Position numbers and translations under genes: made by a program. 64,000 nucleotides of DNA from positions 1 to 64,000 of the forward strand of contig CAJYWD010000013.1 in NCBI GenBank assembly GCA_913778505.1. The letters run 5' to 3'. The notes under the pieces are model-generated. The model searched no databases, was not told where the DNA came from, and saw only the letters and a list, made by a program, of their open reading frames with translations. Shown here piece by piece: positions 42,782 through 51,344 of this stretch. This DNA comes from an uncultured Chryseobacterium sp. GTDB lineage: Bacteria > Bacteroidota > Bacteroidia > Flavobacteriales > Weeksellaceae. The number at the start of each line of letters is the position of its first letter. Position 1 is the first letter of the stretch.

Positions 42782-43879
42782 TTATTTCTGGATCTTTACC
42801 AACTCTACGTCGAAAACCAACCAGGAGTTTGGAGGGATCACACCACCCGCGCCTCTCTCACCATAGCCCAAAGCTGGTGGGATTAGTAATGTAGCGGTTT
42901 CACCTTCTTTCAGCAAAAGAATACCTTCGTCCCAGCCTTTGATCACCTGGCCCACACCAATTGGGATATCGATCGGCTGACCTCTTTTGAAAGAGTTGTC
43001 GAACTCCTCTCCGTTTACCAATTTTCCGGCATAATGCACGGAAACGGTCTGACCTGCTTTCGGCGTTTCACCGGAAGTTGTTTTGGTGATTTTGTAAAAT
43101 AATCCGGAAGGTGTAGACTGCATGCCTGCTTTCATTTCATTGACCAGTTTCTCCTGATTGGCTGCAAATTCTTTTTCCTTCTTAAGTTTTTCTTCCTCCG
43201 CTTTAGCAAGGTAGGCCTTATTATTGTCCTGGATTTTTGCTTTGCCCTCATTGAAGATCTTGGCAGCATCATAATGTTTGTACTGATCTCCTTTGCTGAA
43301 AATCGCAACTTTGTTAAGAACAACATCCGTCTTAGGTTTGTCCTGAGCGCCTTTTTCTACGTTGGCAATAGAATCGATCACGGCTTCGCCTTTCACCACT
43401 TTACCAAAAATCGTGTGTCTTCCGTCCAGCCAAGGTGTTGCAACCTCTGTAATGAAGAACTGCGACCCATTGGTATTAGGACCGGAATTGGCCATTGAAA
43501 GAATCCCTTTTCCGGTGTGCTGAAGATCATTTTTCTCGTCATCGAATTTATAACCAGGATCGCCCATGCCGGTTCCCTGAGGATCTCCACCCTGGATCAT
43601 AAAATCTTTGATGACTCTGTGAAAAATAGTTCCGTTATAAAAAGGCTCTCCTTTTTTCTTAGCCTTATTTTCGATTTTCCCTTCTGCAAGGCCTACGAAA
43701 TTGGCAACGGTTACCGGAGATTTTTCATCTTCAAACTTTACCAGTATGTCGCCTTTGCTGGTCTCTAAGTTACCGTATAGCCCGTCTGGAAGGCTTTTGT
43801 ACGTTTCTTTGTCTATTTCCAATGTTTTACAATTTAATAATGTTAATAATGTTATAGATAATGCTATAATTTTCTTCAT
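42782..43879 (-). CDS. Cyclophilin-FKBP fusion peptidyl-prolyl isomerase lipoprotein
   Basis: A 365-residue periplasmic folding factor with two PPIase domains. The signal is LSITLLTLLNCKT with a lipobox Cys near 17. The cyclophilin domain (about 38-195) has FYNGTIFHRVIKDFMIQGGDPQ, GILSMANSGPNTNGSQFFIT and LDGRHTIFG. A charged helical linker (about 205-255) leads to an FKBP domain (about 260-365) with VHYAGKLVNGEEFDNS, GVGQVIKGWDEGI and LIPPALGYGERGAGGVIPPNSWL. It lies 15 bases after gldI, so two PPIase lipoproteins are made together. Confidence 0.95.
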   Translation of the reverse strand: MKKIIALSITLLTLLNCKTLEIDKETYKSLPDGLYGNLETSKGDILVKFEDEKSPVTVANFVGLAEGKIENKAKKKGEPFYNGTIFHRVIKDFMIQGGDPQGTGMGDPGYKFDDEKNDLQHTGKGILSMANSGPNTNGSQFFITEVATPWLDGRHTIFGKVVKGEAVIDSIANVEKGAQDKPKTDVVLNKVAIFSKGDQYKHYDAAKIFNEGKAKIQDNNKAYLAKAEEEKLKKEKEFAANQEKLVNEMKAGMQSTPSGLFYKITKTTSGETPKAGQTVSVHYAGKLVNGEEFDNSFKRGQPIDIPIGVGQVIKGWDEGILLLKEGETATLLIPPALGYGERGAGGVIPPNSWLVFDVELVKIQK

Positions 43880-43894
43880 TGTATAGGATAGATT

Positions 43895-44407
43895 TTATAA
43901 TACTTTTACACGAATGATGAGTGGCACATCATTGCTGATTTTTTTACTGTCGCCGTAGGTACCGTATGCCAGAACGGACGGAACGAGCAATTCGGCCTGC
44001 TGTCCGGATTTCATATACCGCACAGCGTCTTCCACGGCATCCAGTTCATTAAAATGCCCTAGGATGGCATTGATATTCCGGACGGGCGTCTCGTAGATTT
44101 TGATTCCGTCGAAGTCGTAGATATCGTACTCATAGGACACCTTGTCGCCATTATTCTTTCTCTGATTGTGATCCAGATTCTGGATGTTGACCCAGTAATT
44201 CATGCCCATCGGATAATATTTGGTATCCTGAGACTTGATCCAGTCTTCGATCTGGCTGCGTTCCAGAGTGTTGAGTTCCTTGGTTCTGTTTTTGGAAACT
44301 TCCATCTCATTTTCGGACATAAACTGACCGTCTTGCGAAGGTGCAGGATTTTGCTTGGCACAGGAAAGCGCAGCAATGCTGATGAGTGAAAGGATTGTTC
44401 TTTTCAT
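43895..44407 (-). CDS. gldI: Gliding motility-associated PPIase lipoprotein GldI
   Basis: A 170-residue lipoprotein (SLISIAALSCAKQ, Cys near 16) with one divergent FKBP domain (YEYDIYDFDGIKIYET, GHFNELDAVEDAVRYMKSGQQAELLVPSVLAYGTYG). The length and the MNYWVNIQNLD segment fit GldI. In Flavobacterium johnsoniae GldI is needed for gliding. The family also occurs in species that do not visibly glide but have type IX secretion, so motility here is not proven. It is upstream of the fusion PPIase in the same transcript. Confidence 0.9.
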   Translation of the reverse strand: MKRTILSLISIAALSCAKQNPAPSQDGQFMSENEMEVSKNRTKELNTLERSQIEDWIKSQDTKYYPMGMNYWVNIQNLDHNQRKNNGDKVSYEYDIYDFDGIKIYETPVRNINAILGHFNELDAVEDAVRYMKSGQQAELLVPSVLAYGTYGDSKKISNDVPLIIRVKVL

Positions 44408-44490
44408 TTGTTCGAGTCCGTTCTTTGGGAATCACAAAAAACTGATGCGAAATTAAGGATTTTAAAAGAATTATCAGAGATTAAAAAACA

Positions 44491-44517
44491 AAAACCGGAA
44501 AGTAAATTTCCGGTTTT
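44491..44517 (-). terminator. Terminator of ilvE
   Basis: AAAACCGGAAA / TTTCCGGTTTT (44491-44517), then TTTGTTTTTT on the minus strand. Confidence 0.85.
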
Positions 44518-44546
44518 CATTGTCAATTGATATTTAATACTAATTC

Positions 44547-45617
44547 TTACATGCTGTAAACGTGTTCCTCTACCAAAAGTCTCCATCCGAATGTATCTTC
44601 GGCCTTGTTGGTCTGGATATCCACCAGGTCTTTTTTAAGCATGGCAGCGTAACTTTGTTCTTCGGATAGCTGAGGCAATTCAAGATGCTCCCCGTTAAAG
44701 CCCAATGCCTGGAAGATGCTGGTAACTACGGCTGTACCTACGCCCCAGACCTCTTTCAAAGTTCCGTTTTTCTGGGCTTCGATGACGTCAGAAACCTTCA
44801 CATCACCGATGACCACTTCAATACCTCTTTTTTCGGCCAATTGAATAAAGCTGTCTCTGGTGACGCCATCCAAAATCTTGTCAGATGTTTTAGGTGTATA
44901 TATAGTGTCGTTGATCCGAACGAAAACATTCATTGTACCACTTTCCTCGAAGTATTCGTGCGAACAGTCATCCGTCCAGATGATTTGCTCATAACCCTCT
45001 TCGATGGCGAGCTGTGTAGGATAGAAAGAAGCGGCGTAATTTCCTGCTGCTTTGGCTGCGCCCACACCACCGCTGGCTGCTCTGGAATAGTGGTCGGCAA
45101 TCTTAACAGAAACCGGGGCGGTGTAATAACTTTTTGCCGGCGTTGCTACAATGGCGAACATATATTTTTCCGAAATTCTAGCTTTCAGCGCTTCTTCCGT
45201 AGCGAATAATAAAGGCCTGATGTACAGAGAAGTCCCTTCACCTTGCGGAATCCAGTCTCTATCGATGTCTACCAAAGCTTTCAGTCCATCCATAAACATC
45301 TCTTTGGTGATTTGCGGTATAGCTAATCTTTTTGCCGATTTATTGATACGTTCGAAGTTTTTTTCCGGGCGGAAAAGGAACACATCCCCTTCCTCATCTT
45401 TGTAAGCCTTCATTCCCTCGAAACATGCCTGACCGTAATTAACACCCATCATGGCTGGCGTAAAGCCTATAGGACCGTATGGAACCAGCTGAAGATCACC
45501 CCATTTTCCATTTTCGTATTCACAGATGATCATGTGATCAATAAAGGTATTTCCAAAAGAAAAATTATTAGGATCAAATGATGCGATTCTTGGGTTTGAA
45601 GTTTTTTGAATTATCAT
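44547..45617 (-). CDS. ilvE: Branched-chain amino acid aminotransferase
   Basis: Transfers the amino group between glutamate and the 2-oxo acids of Leu, Ile and Val. The 356-residue fold-type IV enzyme has GVNYGQACFEGMKAY, FRPEKNFERIN, the substrate loop YIRPLLFATEE, the PLP Lys in GGVGAAKAAGNYAAS and EESGTMNVF. This is the long bacterial class II form. A promoter is visible at 45643-45673 and a terminator follows. It is divergent from mnmD. Confidence 0.96.
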   Translation of the reverse strand: MIIQKTSNPRIASFDPNNFSFGNTFIDHMIICEYENGKWGDLQLVPYGPIGFTPAMMGVNYGQACFEGMKAYKDEEGDVFLFRPEKNFERINKSAKRLAIPQITKEMFMDGLKALVDIDRDWIPQGEGTSLYIRPLLFATEEALKARISEKYMFAIVATPAKSYYTAPVSVKIADHYSRAASGGVGAAKAAGNYAASFYPTQLAIEEGYEQIIWTDDCSHEYFEESGTMNVFVRINDTIYTPKTSDKILDGVTRDSFIQLAEKRGIEVVIGDVKVSDVIEAQKNGTLKEVWGVGTAVVTSIFQALGFNGEHLELPQLSEEQSYAAMLKKDLVDIQTNKAEDTFGWRLLVEEHVYSM

Positions 45618-45642
45618 TTTTTAATTTTTTGATGATGTATTA

Positions 45643-45673
45643 CAAATATATAATAATTTTTTAATAATCAAAA
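45643..45673 (-). promoter_or_regulatory. Promoter of ilvE
   Basis: TATATTTG (45643-45650, exact TAnnTTTG) and TTTTG (45669-45673) with an 18-base spacer on the minus strand. Predicted leader about 19 bases. Confidence 0.65.
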
Positions 45674-45700
45674 TTTAGTTTAAATTTGAAAAAAAATACT

Positions 45701-46375
45701 TTGGACAGACAACTTATCGAGACGGCGGACGGAAGTAAAACTTTATTAATCAATGGATTGAATGAGACCTACCATTCAAAACACGGTGCGCTGCAGGAAG
45801 CCAGACATGTATTTATCGAAAATGGACTAAAACTTATAAACAGTTATGAAATTAATATTTTAGAACTAGGTTTTGGCACAGGTCTTAACGTTTTAGTAAC
45901 ATTTGATGAATATTTGAGAAATGACAAAAATCATAAAATCAATTATTTTGGGGTAGAAAAATACCCTATTTTAACAAAAGAAATTTCCGAATTGGCTTAT
46001 TCTGAATTATTTCCGAAAGAGGATGTTAAAAAAATGGCCGTTGAAATTCACGAAAAGTCGTGGGAACAAATGGTAAGTCTGGACGATCAATTTCTGTTAA
46101 AAAAAGTTAAAGAAGACTTTTTCAACATCAAAAATATCGAATTGCCACCAATCGATCTTGTCTATTTTGATTGCTTCGGCGCCAGGGTGCAGCCAGACCT
46201 TTGGGAAAAAGATCTGTTTGAAATCGTCGCTTCTAAGATGAAAACCGGTGGATTACTCACCACTTATTCTTCCAAAGGAAGCGTCCGAAGAGCACTTGCA
46301 GAATTGGGCTTTGAGGTAGAAAAGAAACAGGGACCTCCGGGAAAAAGAGAAATGATTAATGCCTGGAAGAAATAA
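45701..46375 (+). CDS. mnmD: tRNA 5-methylaminomethyl-2-thiouridine methyltransferase
   Basis: A SAM-dependent methyltransferase that completes mnm5s2U at tRNA position 34. The 224-residue DUF752 protein corresponds to the MnmC methyltransferase half alone: TADGSKTLLINGLNETYHSKHGALQEARHVF, then the SAM motif ILELGFGTGLN, VYFDCFGARVQPDLW and a Gly-rich end. No FAD-dependent MnmC half is fused. I chose the TTG at 45701 (then DRQLIETADG). The TTG at 45686 would lie within TAAATTTG (45681-45688), the probable -7 element. The start remains uncertain. Confidence 0.9.
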   Translation: MDRQLIETADGSKTLLINGLNETYHSKHGALQEARHVFIENGLKLINSYEINILELGFGTGLNVLVTFDEYLRNDKNHKINYFGVEKYPILTKEISELAYSELFPKEDVKKMAVEIHEKSWEQMVSLDDQFLLKKVKEDFFNIKNIELPPIDLVYFDCFGARVQPDLWEKDLFEIVASKMKTGGLLTTYSSKGSVRRALAELGFEVEKKQGPPGKREMINAWKK

Positions 46376-46407
46376 AATTGCTAATTTTAGGCTTCAATAC
46401 ACAAAAT

Positions 46408-46824
46408 ATGATAGACAACATTAACATTCGCGTGTATGCGCTGTGCATCAAAGATCAGAAAATCCTTGCCCTTCATGAAGAATATGCCGGCGACTTCCTT
46501 ATCAAACTTCCCGGCGGCGGCCTGGAGTATGGAGAGAGCACTATAGAATGTCTGAAAAGAGAATTTCAGGAAGAACTGAATCTGGACGTAGATATTACTG
46601 AACATTTCTACACTCAGGATGATTTTCTTGTTTCCAGGTTCCGTGAGAATGAGCAGCTGCTCACGATATATTATCTCGCAGAAATCAAGAATGAAGAGGA
46701 TCTGCTAATTCTGGATCCATGTATAGAACGCACAGAATGGGTTCCACTCAATGGCGAGAATACGTTCAAACTGCCGATAGATCGAAGAGTTTTTGAGATG
46801 GCACAAAAAAAATTCCTGAACTAG
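46408..46824 (+). CDS. Nudix hydrolase
   Basis: A 138-residue hydrolase of nucleoside-diphosphate-linked compounds. The Nudix box is visible as GGLEYGESTIECLKREFQEE followed by LNL, with all catalytic Glu residues. I use the ATG at 46408 (MIDNINIRVYALCI); an upstream TTG at 46378 would add ten residues. The substrate is unknown. It begins about 30 bases after mnmD and shares its stop region with a bidirectional terminator. Confidence 0.92.
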   Translation: MIDNINIRVYALCIKDQKILALHEEYAGDFLIKLPGGGLEYGESTIECLKREFQEELNLDVDITEHFYTQDDFLVSRFRENEQLLTIYYLAEIKNEEDLLILDPCIERTEWVPLNGENTFKLPIDRRVFEMAQKKFLN

Positions 46825-46838
46825 AGATTCAGGAATTT
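46810..46838. terminator. Bidirectional terminator that includes the Nudix stop codon
   Basis: AAATTCCTGAA (46810-46820) pairs with TTCAGGAATTT (46828-46838). The loop contains the TAG stop of the Nudix gene. T-rich tails lie on both strands. Confidence 0.8.
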
Positions 46839-46843
46839 TTATT

Positions 46844-47293
46844 TCACGGCACTTCCACAAGGTTTACATCACCGTCGTATTTGCGATCAATAATCAGAAT
46901 CATGGCAGTCTGCGTCTGGTAAGATCGTTTGGCTTCCACAGTTTTCCGGTACTTCACTTCAAGGATATCTGCGTTCTTACGGATTGATAAGGGCTTTAGA
47001 TTTACAGTTTCATAAGACGGATCTTCAATCTGAGCAATGACGAATTGTTTGGAAAAGTCAATGACAGTAGGTTTTCCCTTATCGCCCATCGTGGTGGCCA
47101 TTCCAAATACGGCATCAAATTCTTCCTTAGTTTCAAATTTGACCTCATCCAATGCCGCAGCATCGTTCCTTACAAAATAATTCCTCGCTTCCTGAAATGG
47201 AATTTCCTGATTCAGTGTGTATTTTCCTCGTCTGGAGGAAGTGCAGGACAGTAAAATAACCGGTACTAATAAAAAAAACAGTTTTTTCATCAT
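46844..47293 (-). CDS. Putative lipoprotein, possibly PrcB-like
   Basis: A 149-residue protein with a lipoprotein signal (FFLLVPVILLSCTSS). The mature part is mixed alpha/beta: RNYFVRNDAAALDE, TKEEFDAVFGMATTMG, FVIAQIEDPSYE and a strand ending MILIIDRKY. The pattern resembles the PrcB C-terminal family of Bacteroidetes, but I would treat that as a guess. It lies 15 bases after the family 4 glycosyltransferase in the same direction and ends at a shared terminator. Confidence 0.7.
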   Translation of the reverse strand: MMKKLFFLLVPVILLSCTSSRRGKYTLNQEIPFQEARNYFVRNDAAALDEVKFETKEEFDAVFGMATTMGDKGKPTVIDFSKQFVIAQIEDPSYETVNLKPLSIRKNADILEVKYRKTVEAKRSYQTQTAMILIIDRKYDGDVNLVEVP

Positions 47294-47308
47294 TATATAG
47301 ATTTTGAA

Positions 47309-48385
47309 TTACAAATTCCAAAGCAGATCTTCGTACTGGCGGAGGATAATATCTTTGGAAAACCGAGATTTTATCGACGCTTTGATATTATCTTTATCTA
47401 CAGAATGGTAAAGTGCCTGCTTGATCCTTTCTGCAAAATTTTCATAATCCTCAATGGCAGCCATCTCACCGTTAACACCGTCGATTATAATTTCATCAAT
47501 GCCGCCGGGACAACTGTTGGCGAGCGAATAAACACCACAAGCGCCGGCCTCCAGCAGTACATTTGGAAAGCCTTCATAACGTGAAGAAAGCACGAAAAGG
47601 TCTGCATATTTCAGATAACGATAGGGATTGCTCTGCTTGCCATGAAAGATCACATGCTCCAGTCCCAGCAGAGCCTTCATTTCCAGCAAAACATCGCGGT
47701 CTTTGCCGTCCCCTAAAATGTGGAGCATGATATTTTGGTTTTTTAATCTGGCGAACACTTTCAAAAGATTATCAAAGCCTTTTCTGGCGGAGAGATTGCC
47801 TATGGCCACCACATTTTTATGCTGATGAGAAAATTCATCAGGTCTCTCCGATTCCGCAAGTTTTTTTTCCATAAATTCTATGTCTACAGGATTGTTAATC
47901 TTGACCAGCTTGTTCTTTTTAATTGAGAAATTGCTGATCAAATCCTTCTTCATATCATTGCTCTGCGCAATAATTCTGTCGTAGGCATTATAAAAATTGT
48001 AAAAAAAACGGATTTCTTTACGTGTAACATGCTGCGAGACGACATTGGTTTCCCTTGCAATGAATTTTGTTTTCGGAAAAAGTTTAGTAAAAAGCGACAA
48101 ATAAGCATTCACCTCGCCGAAGCCAGAAAATACCAGATCCGGTTTTCTTTTTTTGATTTCAATGAGAATCGGCTTTAGAGAATTGCGGATTCGCGGTGTC
48201 TTGATATCAATGATTTCCACATCCGGATTGATAAAATCCAGATATGCACCCTCTTTCCTCAGCAATAAAATGGATGGTATAAATTTTTCCCTCGGCAGAT
48301 GATTGGCAATGGTAGTAACAATACGCTCGGCACCGCCGGTTTCCAAATCTGGTAATATGAAGATAATTGACTTTTTCATTATCAT
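47309..48385 (-). CDS. Family 4 glycosyltransferase
   Basis: A 358-residue GT-B enzyme for cell-surface glycan synthesis. The N-terminal half has ETGGAERIVTTIANHL, and the C-terminal half has AIGNLSARKGFDNLLKVF and the retaining GT4 signature LSSRYEGFPNVLLEAGACG. The substrate is unknown. The ATG at 48385 overlaps the toxin stop in an ATGA; the ATG at 48379 (MKKSIIFILPD) is also possible. It is the third gene after recQ in the same run. Confidence 0.9.
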   Translation of the reverse strand: MIMKKSIIFILPDLETGGAERIVTTIANHLPREKFIPSILLLRKEGAYLDFINPDVEIIDIKTPRIRNSLKPILIEIKKRKPDLVFSGFGEVNAYLSLFTKLFPKTKFIARETNVVSQHVTRKEIRFFYNFYNAYDRIIAQSNDMKKDLISNFSIKKNKLVKINNPVDIEFMEKKLAESERPDEFSHQHKNVVAIGNLSARKGFDNLLKVFARLKNQNIMLHILGDGKDRDVLLEMKALLGLEHVIFHGKQSNPYRYLKYADLFVLSSRYEGFPNVLLEAGACGVYSLANSCPGGIDEIIIDGVNGEMAAIEDYENFAERIKQALYHSVDKDNIKASIKSRFSKDIILRQYEDLLWNL

Positions 48386-48705
48386 AATAATTCCGAAAAA
48401 TTCTGAGAATGATTGTTCAGAATAAAATTGACCAGGTAACGGTTTTCTTTTCTGTCAAAGAAAATGTACCAAGTGGTCTGTTCATTGGCTTTGTACTTTA
48501 TAAAAAACATTCCATGCTTCCGAAACTTTGAAGGCGATGTTCTATGCGCAGGACTGTCAATATTTTCTTCGATAAAGTCGTAGATTTTACTTGCGTAAAG
48601 TAAGGCACTATTTCTGAAACCAAAGTATTCATTTTCAAAAAGTATATCAACGATTTTGTTAATTTCGGCTTCAAAATCATCACTATAAAAAATCAGCTTT
48701 TCCAA
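48382..48705 (-). CDS. ParE/RelE-type toxin
   Basis: A 107-residue protein with the ParE/RelE pattern. It has an N-terminal strand, two helices (FEAEINKIVDILFENE, YASKIYDFIEENIDS), then beta strands with HGMFFIKYK, TWYIFFDRKENRYLVNFILNN. ParE-type toxins poison gyrase and RelE-type ones cut mRNA; which applies cannot be told. It overlaps the antitoxin end by 13 bases and the glycosyltransferase start by 4, so all three are translationally coupled. Confidence 0.85.
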   Translation of the reverse strand: MEKLIFYSDDFEAEINKIVDILFENEYFGFRNSALLYASKIYDFIEENIDSPAHRTSPSKFRKHGMFFIKYKANEQTTWYIFFDRKENRYLVNFILNNHSQNFSELL

Positions 48706-48941
48706 GGCAGATTAGAAATATATTCCAAGGTTTTTTTCTTCATTTCTGCATGCGGAATTCCTCTAGACCAACGCTCTTCAAAATTATCTTCAATGCAATA
48801 TTCGGCTTTTGGTTCATTGACTGAATCAGAAACCGTAAATCTGGCTTTTAGATCCATCAATTTCTGAATAACATCTTCATCTTCAATTGAATTTACCCAA
48901 GCAATCAATTGTTTCTTAAGTCGTTCGGTATTTTCATTCAT
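48693..48941 (-). CDS. Antitoxin partner of the ParE/RelE-type toxin
   Basis: An 82-residue protein: an N-terminal helix (TERLKKQLIAWVNSIEDEDVIQKLMDLKARF), then an acidic middle and a terminal segment (HAEMKKKTLEYISNLPW) that probably wraps the toxin. No classical ribbon-helix-helix is obvious, so DNA binding is uncertain. Gene order antitoxin-toxin with an overlap is typical. It begins 10 bases after recQ with no visible promoter of its own. Confidence 0.78.
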   Translation of the reverse strand: MNENTERLKKQLIAWVNSIEDEDVIQKLMDLKARFTVSDSVNEPKAEYCIEDNFEERWSRGIPHAEMKKKTLEYISNLPWKS

Positions 48942-48951
48942 CTCTATTTAT

Positions 48952-51162
48952 TTAATTCGCTACATCACTAATGAATTTAATTCTGAGAACGCGAACTTCA
49001 TCATCCGTAAGATCATCGCCATACTCTGCAAGAAGTGTTTTCATGCTGTCACTCTCATTATTCCGCATGAACTCCATAAAATCATCTACTACATCTTCGT
49101 CAAAATTTTCCTCGATGTAATAATCAATATTGAGCTTAGTGCCCTGGTATACAATACTTTCCATTTCGGAAAGCAAATCGCTCATTGTCAAATGTTTAGC
49201 TTTAGCAATATCTTCCAGATCTATTTTCTTATCGGTATTCTGAATAATGAAAACTTTATGGCTGGATTTATTAGCCACCTGTTTCATTACCAGATCCTGA
49301 GTTCTTTCTATATGATTGTCCTCAACATATTTTTTGATAAAGTCTGCAAATTCTCTTCCGTATTTGCGCGCTTTACCTTCGCCCACGCCATAGATTTTTG
49401 CCACTTCCTCTACACTCACAGGATATTGCACCGTCATATCTTCCAGGCTTGGATCCATAAAAACGGTGTATGGCGGAATACCGTGTTTTTTCGCCACAGT
49501 TTTTCTAAGCTCCTTCAGTTGGCCAAATAAAACCTGATCCAACCCTCCGCCGGCCTGCGTCTGAACCTGGTCGCTATCAGCTTTTGATTTGGATTGAGCA
49601 AGGTCATACTCACGGTCTTCGGCGATATGAAATGGTTCCTGGTATTTTCCGGAGATGACGTCCTTACCCTTTTCTGAAATTTTTAAAACACCATACGTCT
49701 CAATATCTTTTCGGAGGAAATCCTGCACAGTAGCCTGGCGTATAATTGATTTCCAGTAATTATCCGATTCTGATTTCCCAAATCCGAAATAATCGCTTTG
49801 TTCCAATTTATAAGATTTTGTAACTGCAGATTCTTTGCCGGCTATGATGGCAATCAAATCTTTAGTTCTGAATTTCTCACCAAGTGATTTGATCATTTCA
49901 AGCACTTTTTTCAAATCACTTGTAGCATCTTTCAACTTTGGCGGATTTGTAGAATTGTCACACATTTTGGCACCATCACCATTCACGGGATCAAACTGTT
50001 CGCCAAAATAGTAAAGCAAATATTGTCTTCGGCTCATCGATGTTTCTGCATATCCTACTACTTCATTCAAAAGCTGAAGGCCGATTTCTCTTTCCGAGAC
50101 CGGTTTTTGAGCCAGGAATTTTTCTAATTTTTCGATGTCTTTAGGATCATAGAATGCCAGGCAATAGCCTTCGCCGCCATCTCTTCCTGCACGTCCGGTT
50201 TCCTGATAATAGCTTTCCAAAGATTTTGGAATATCATAATGAATCACGAAACGGACATCCGGCTTATCAATGCCCATTCCGAAAGCAATTGTAGCAACAA
50301 TCACATCCACCTCTTCCATCAGAAATTTGTCCTGGTTGGCCACCCTGGTCTTTTGGTCCAGGCCTGCGTGATAAGGCAATGCATTGATACCATTGACCTG
50401 AAGTAGCTGTGCAAACTCTTCCACTTTTCTGCGGCTGAGACAATAGACAATGCCGGATTTTCCCTTATGCCGACTAATAAATTTAACAATCTCTCTGTCC
50501 ACATTCACCTTAGGGCGGATTTCGTAAAAAAGATTGGCTCTGTTAAAACTTTCTTTAAAAACCATTGCATTATTCATACCAAGGGTTTTCTGAATATCAT
50601 CCTGAACTTTAGGCGTGGCAGTGGCTGTAAGCGCAATGACGGGAACGTCTGCAATTTTATCTATAATTCCCTTCAGATTTCGGTATTCCGGCCGGAAATC
50701 GTGTCCCCATTCCGAGATACAGTGTGCCTCGTCTATGGCTACAAAAGAAATCTTCACAGCCTTTAGAAAATCGAGGTATTCTTCTTTGATCAGCGATTCC
50801 GGCGCCACGTAAAGAAGTTTTGTTTTGCCTGCGGTGATATCATCCATCACCTGTTTGGTCTGAGATTTATTAAGAGAGGAGTTCAGGACATGTGCGACAC
50901 CTTCTTCGGACGAAAGGCCATTCACTGCGTCGACCTGATTTTTCATAAGTGCAATCAATGGCGAAACCACGATGGCAGTGCCTTCGGAGATCAATGCCGG
51001 AAGCTGGTAGCAAAGTGACTTACCGCCGCCTGTGGGCATCAAAACAAACACATCTTTGCCACTGAGTAATTCTGTAATTATCCGCTCCTGCTGACCTTTG
51101 AATTTGGAAAAACCGAAATATTTTTTAAGTTCCGCAGATAAGTTGATGTCTTTTGTGCTCAT
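48952..51162 (-). CDS. recQ: RecQ-family ATP-dependent DNA helicase
   Basis: A 736-residue 3'-5' DNA helicase for recombination and repair. It has the Walker A MPTGGGKSLCYQLPA, DEAHCISEWGHDFRPEY, SGIVYCLSRRKVEEF, and the QETGRAGRDGGEGYC motif VI. In the RecQ C-terminal region the zinc site is degenerate: MSRRQYLLYYFGEQ and a lone MCDN replace the four Cys. An HRDC-like domain follows (FGQLKELRKTVAKKHGIPPYTVF), then a C-terminal acidic extension. I chose the ATG at 51162 (MSTKDINLSAELKKYFG). Confidence 0.95.
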   Translation of the reverse strand: MSTKDINLSAELKKYFGFSKFKGQQERIITELLSGKDVFVLMPTGGGKSLCYQLPALISEGTAIVVSPLIALMKNQVDAVNGLSSEEGVAHVLNSSLNKSQTKQVMDDITAGKTKLLYVAPESLIKEEYLDFLKAVKISFVAIDEAHCISEWGHDFRPEYRNLKGIIDKIADVPVIALTATATPKVQDDIQKTLGMNNAMVFKESFNRANLFYEIRPKVNVDREIVKFISRHKGKSGIVYCLSRRKVEEFAQLLQVNGINALPYHAGLDQKTRVANQDKFLMEEVDVIVATIAFGMGIDKPDVRFVIHYDIPKSLESYYQETGRAGRDGGEGYCLAFYDPKDIEKLEKFLAQKPVSEREIGLQLLNEVVGYAETSMSRRQYLLYYFGEQFDPVNGDGAKMCDNSTNPPKLKDATSDLKKVLEMIKSLGEKFRTKDLIAIIAGKESAVTKSYKLEQSDYFGFGKSESDNYWKSIIRQATVQDFLRKDIETYGVLKISEKGKDVISGKYQEPFHIAEDREYDLAQSKSKADSDQVQTQAGGGLDQVLFGQLKELRKTVAKKHGIPPYTVFMDPSLEDMTVQYPVSVEEVAKIYGVGEGKARKYGREFADFIKKYVEDNHIERTQDLVMKQVANKSSHKVFIIQNTDKKIDLEDIAKAKHLTMSDLLSEMESIVYQGTKLNIDYYIEENFDEDVVDDFMEFMRNNESDSMKTLLAEYGDDLTDDEVRVLRIKFISDVAN

Positions 51163-51248
51163 CCTTTGATATTGTTTGCTAAATTTGCATTTGTTGAACG
51201 TTAACATTTTCAATAGTTACCGGAATCCTCCATTTAAGGGGATAAAAA

Positions 51249-51270
51249 AATGAAGCACAAACACTTCATT
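51249..51270 (-). other. Hairpin with a T7 tail upstream of recQ
   Basis: AATGAAG (51249-51255) pairs with CTTCATT (51264-51270) and is followed by T7 on the minus strand. It lies about 90 bases before the recQ ATG. It could be an attenuator or a stray terminator. Confidence 0.4.
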
Positions 51271-51344
51271 CAATGGTTGAAAATTATTAGCGTGAAGATA
51301 CAAAATAAAACATTATTAAAAAAATAATCAAATATTTTTAAATT

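Noticed and set aside
44685-45209. 174-residue plus-strand ORF
   Set aside because: Antisense to ilvE; no family pattern.
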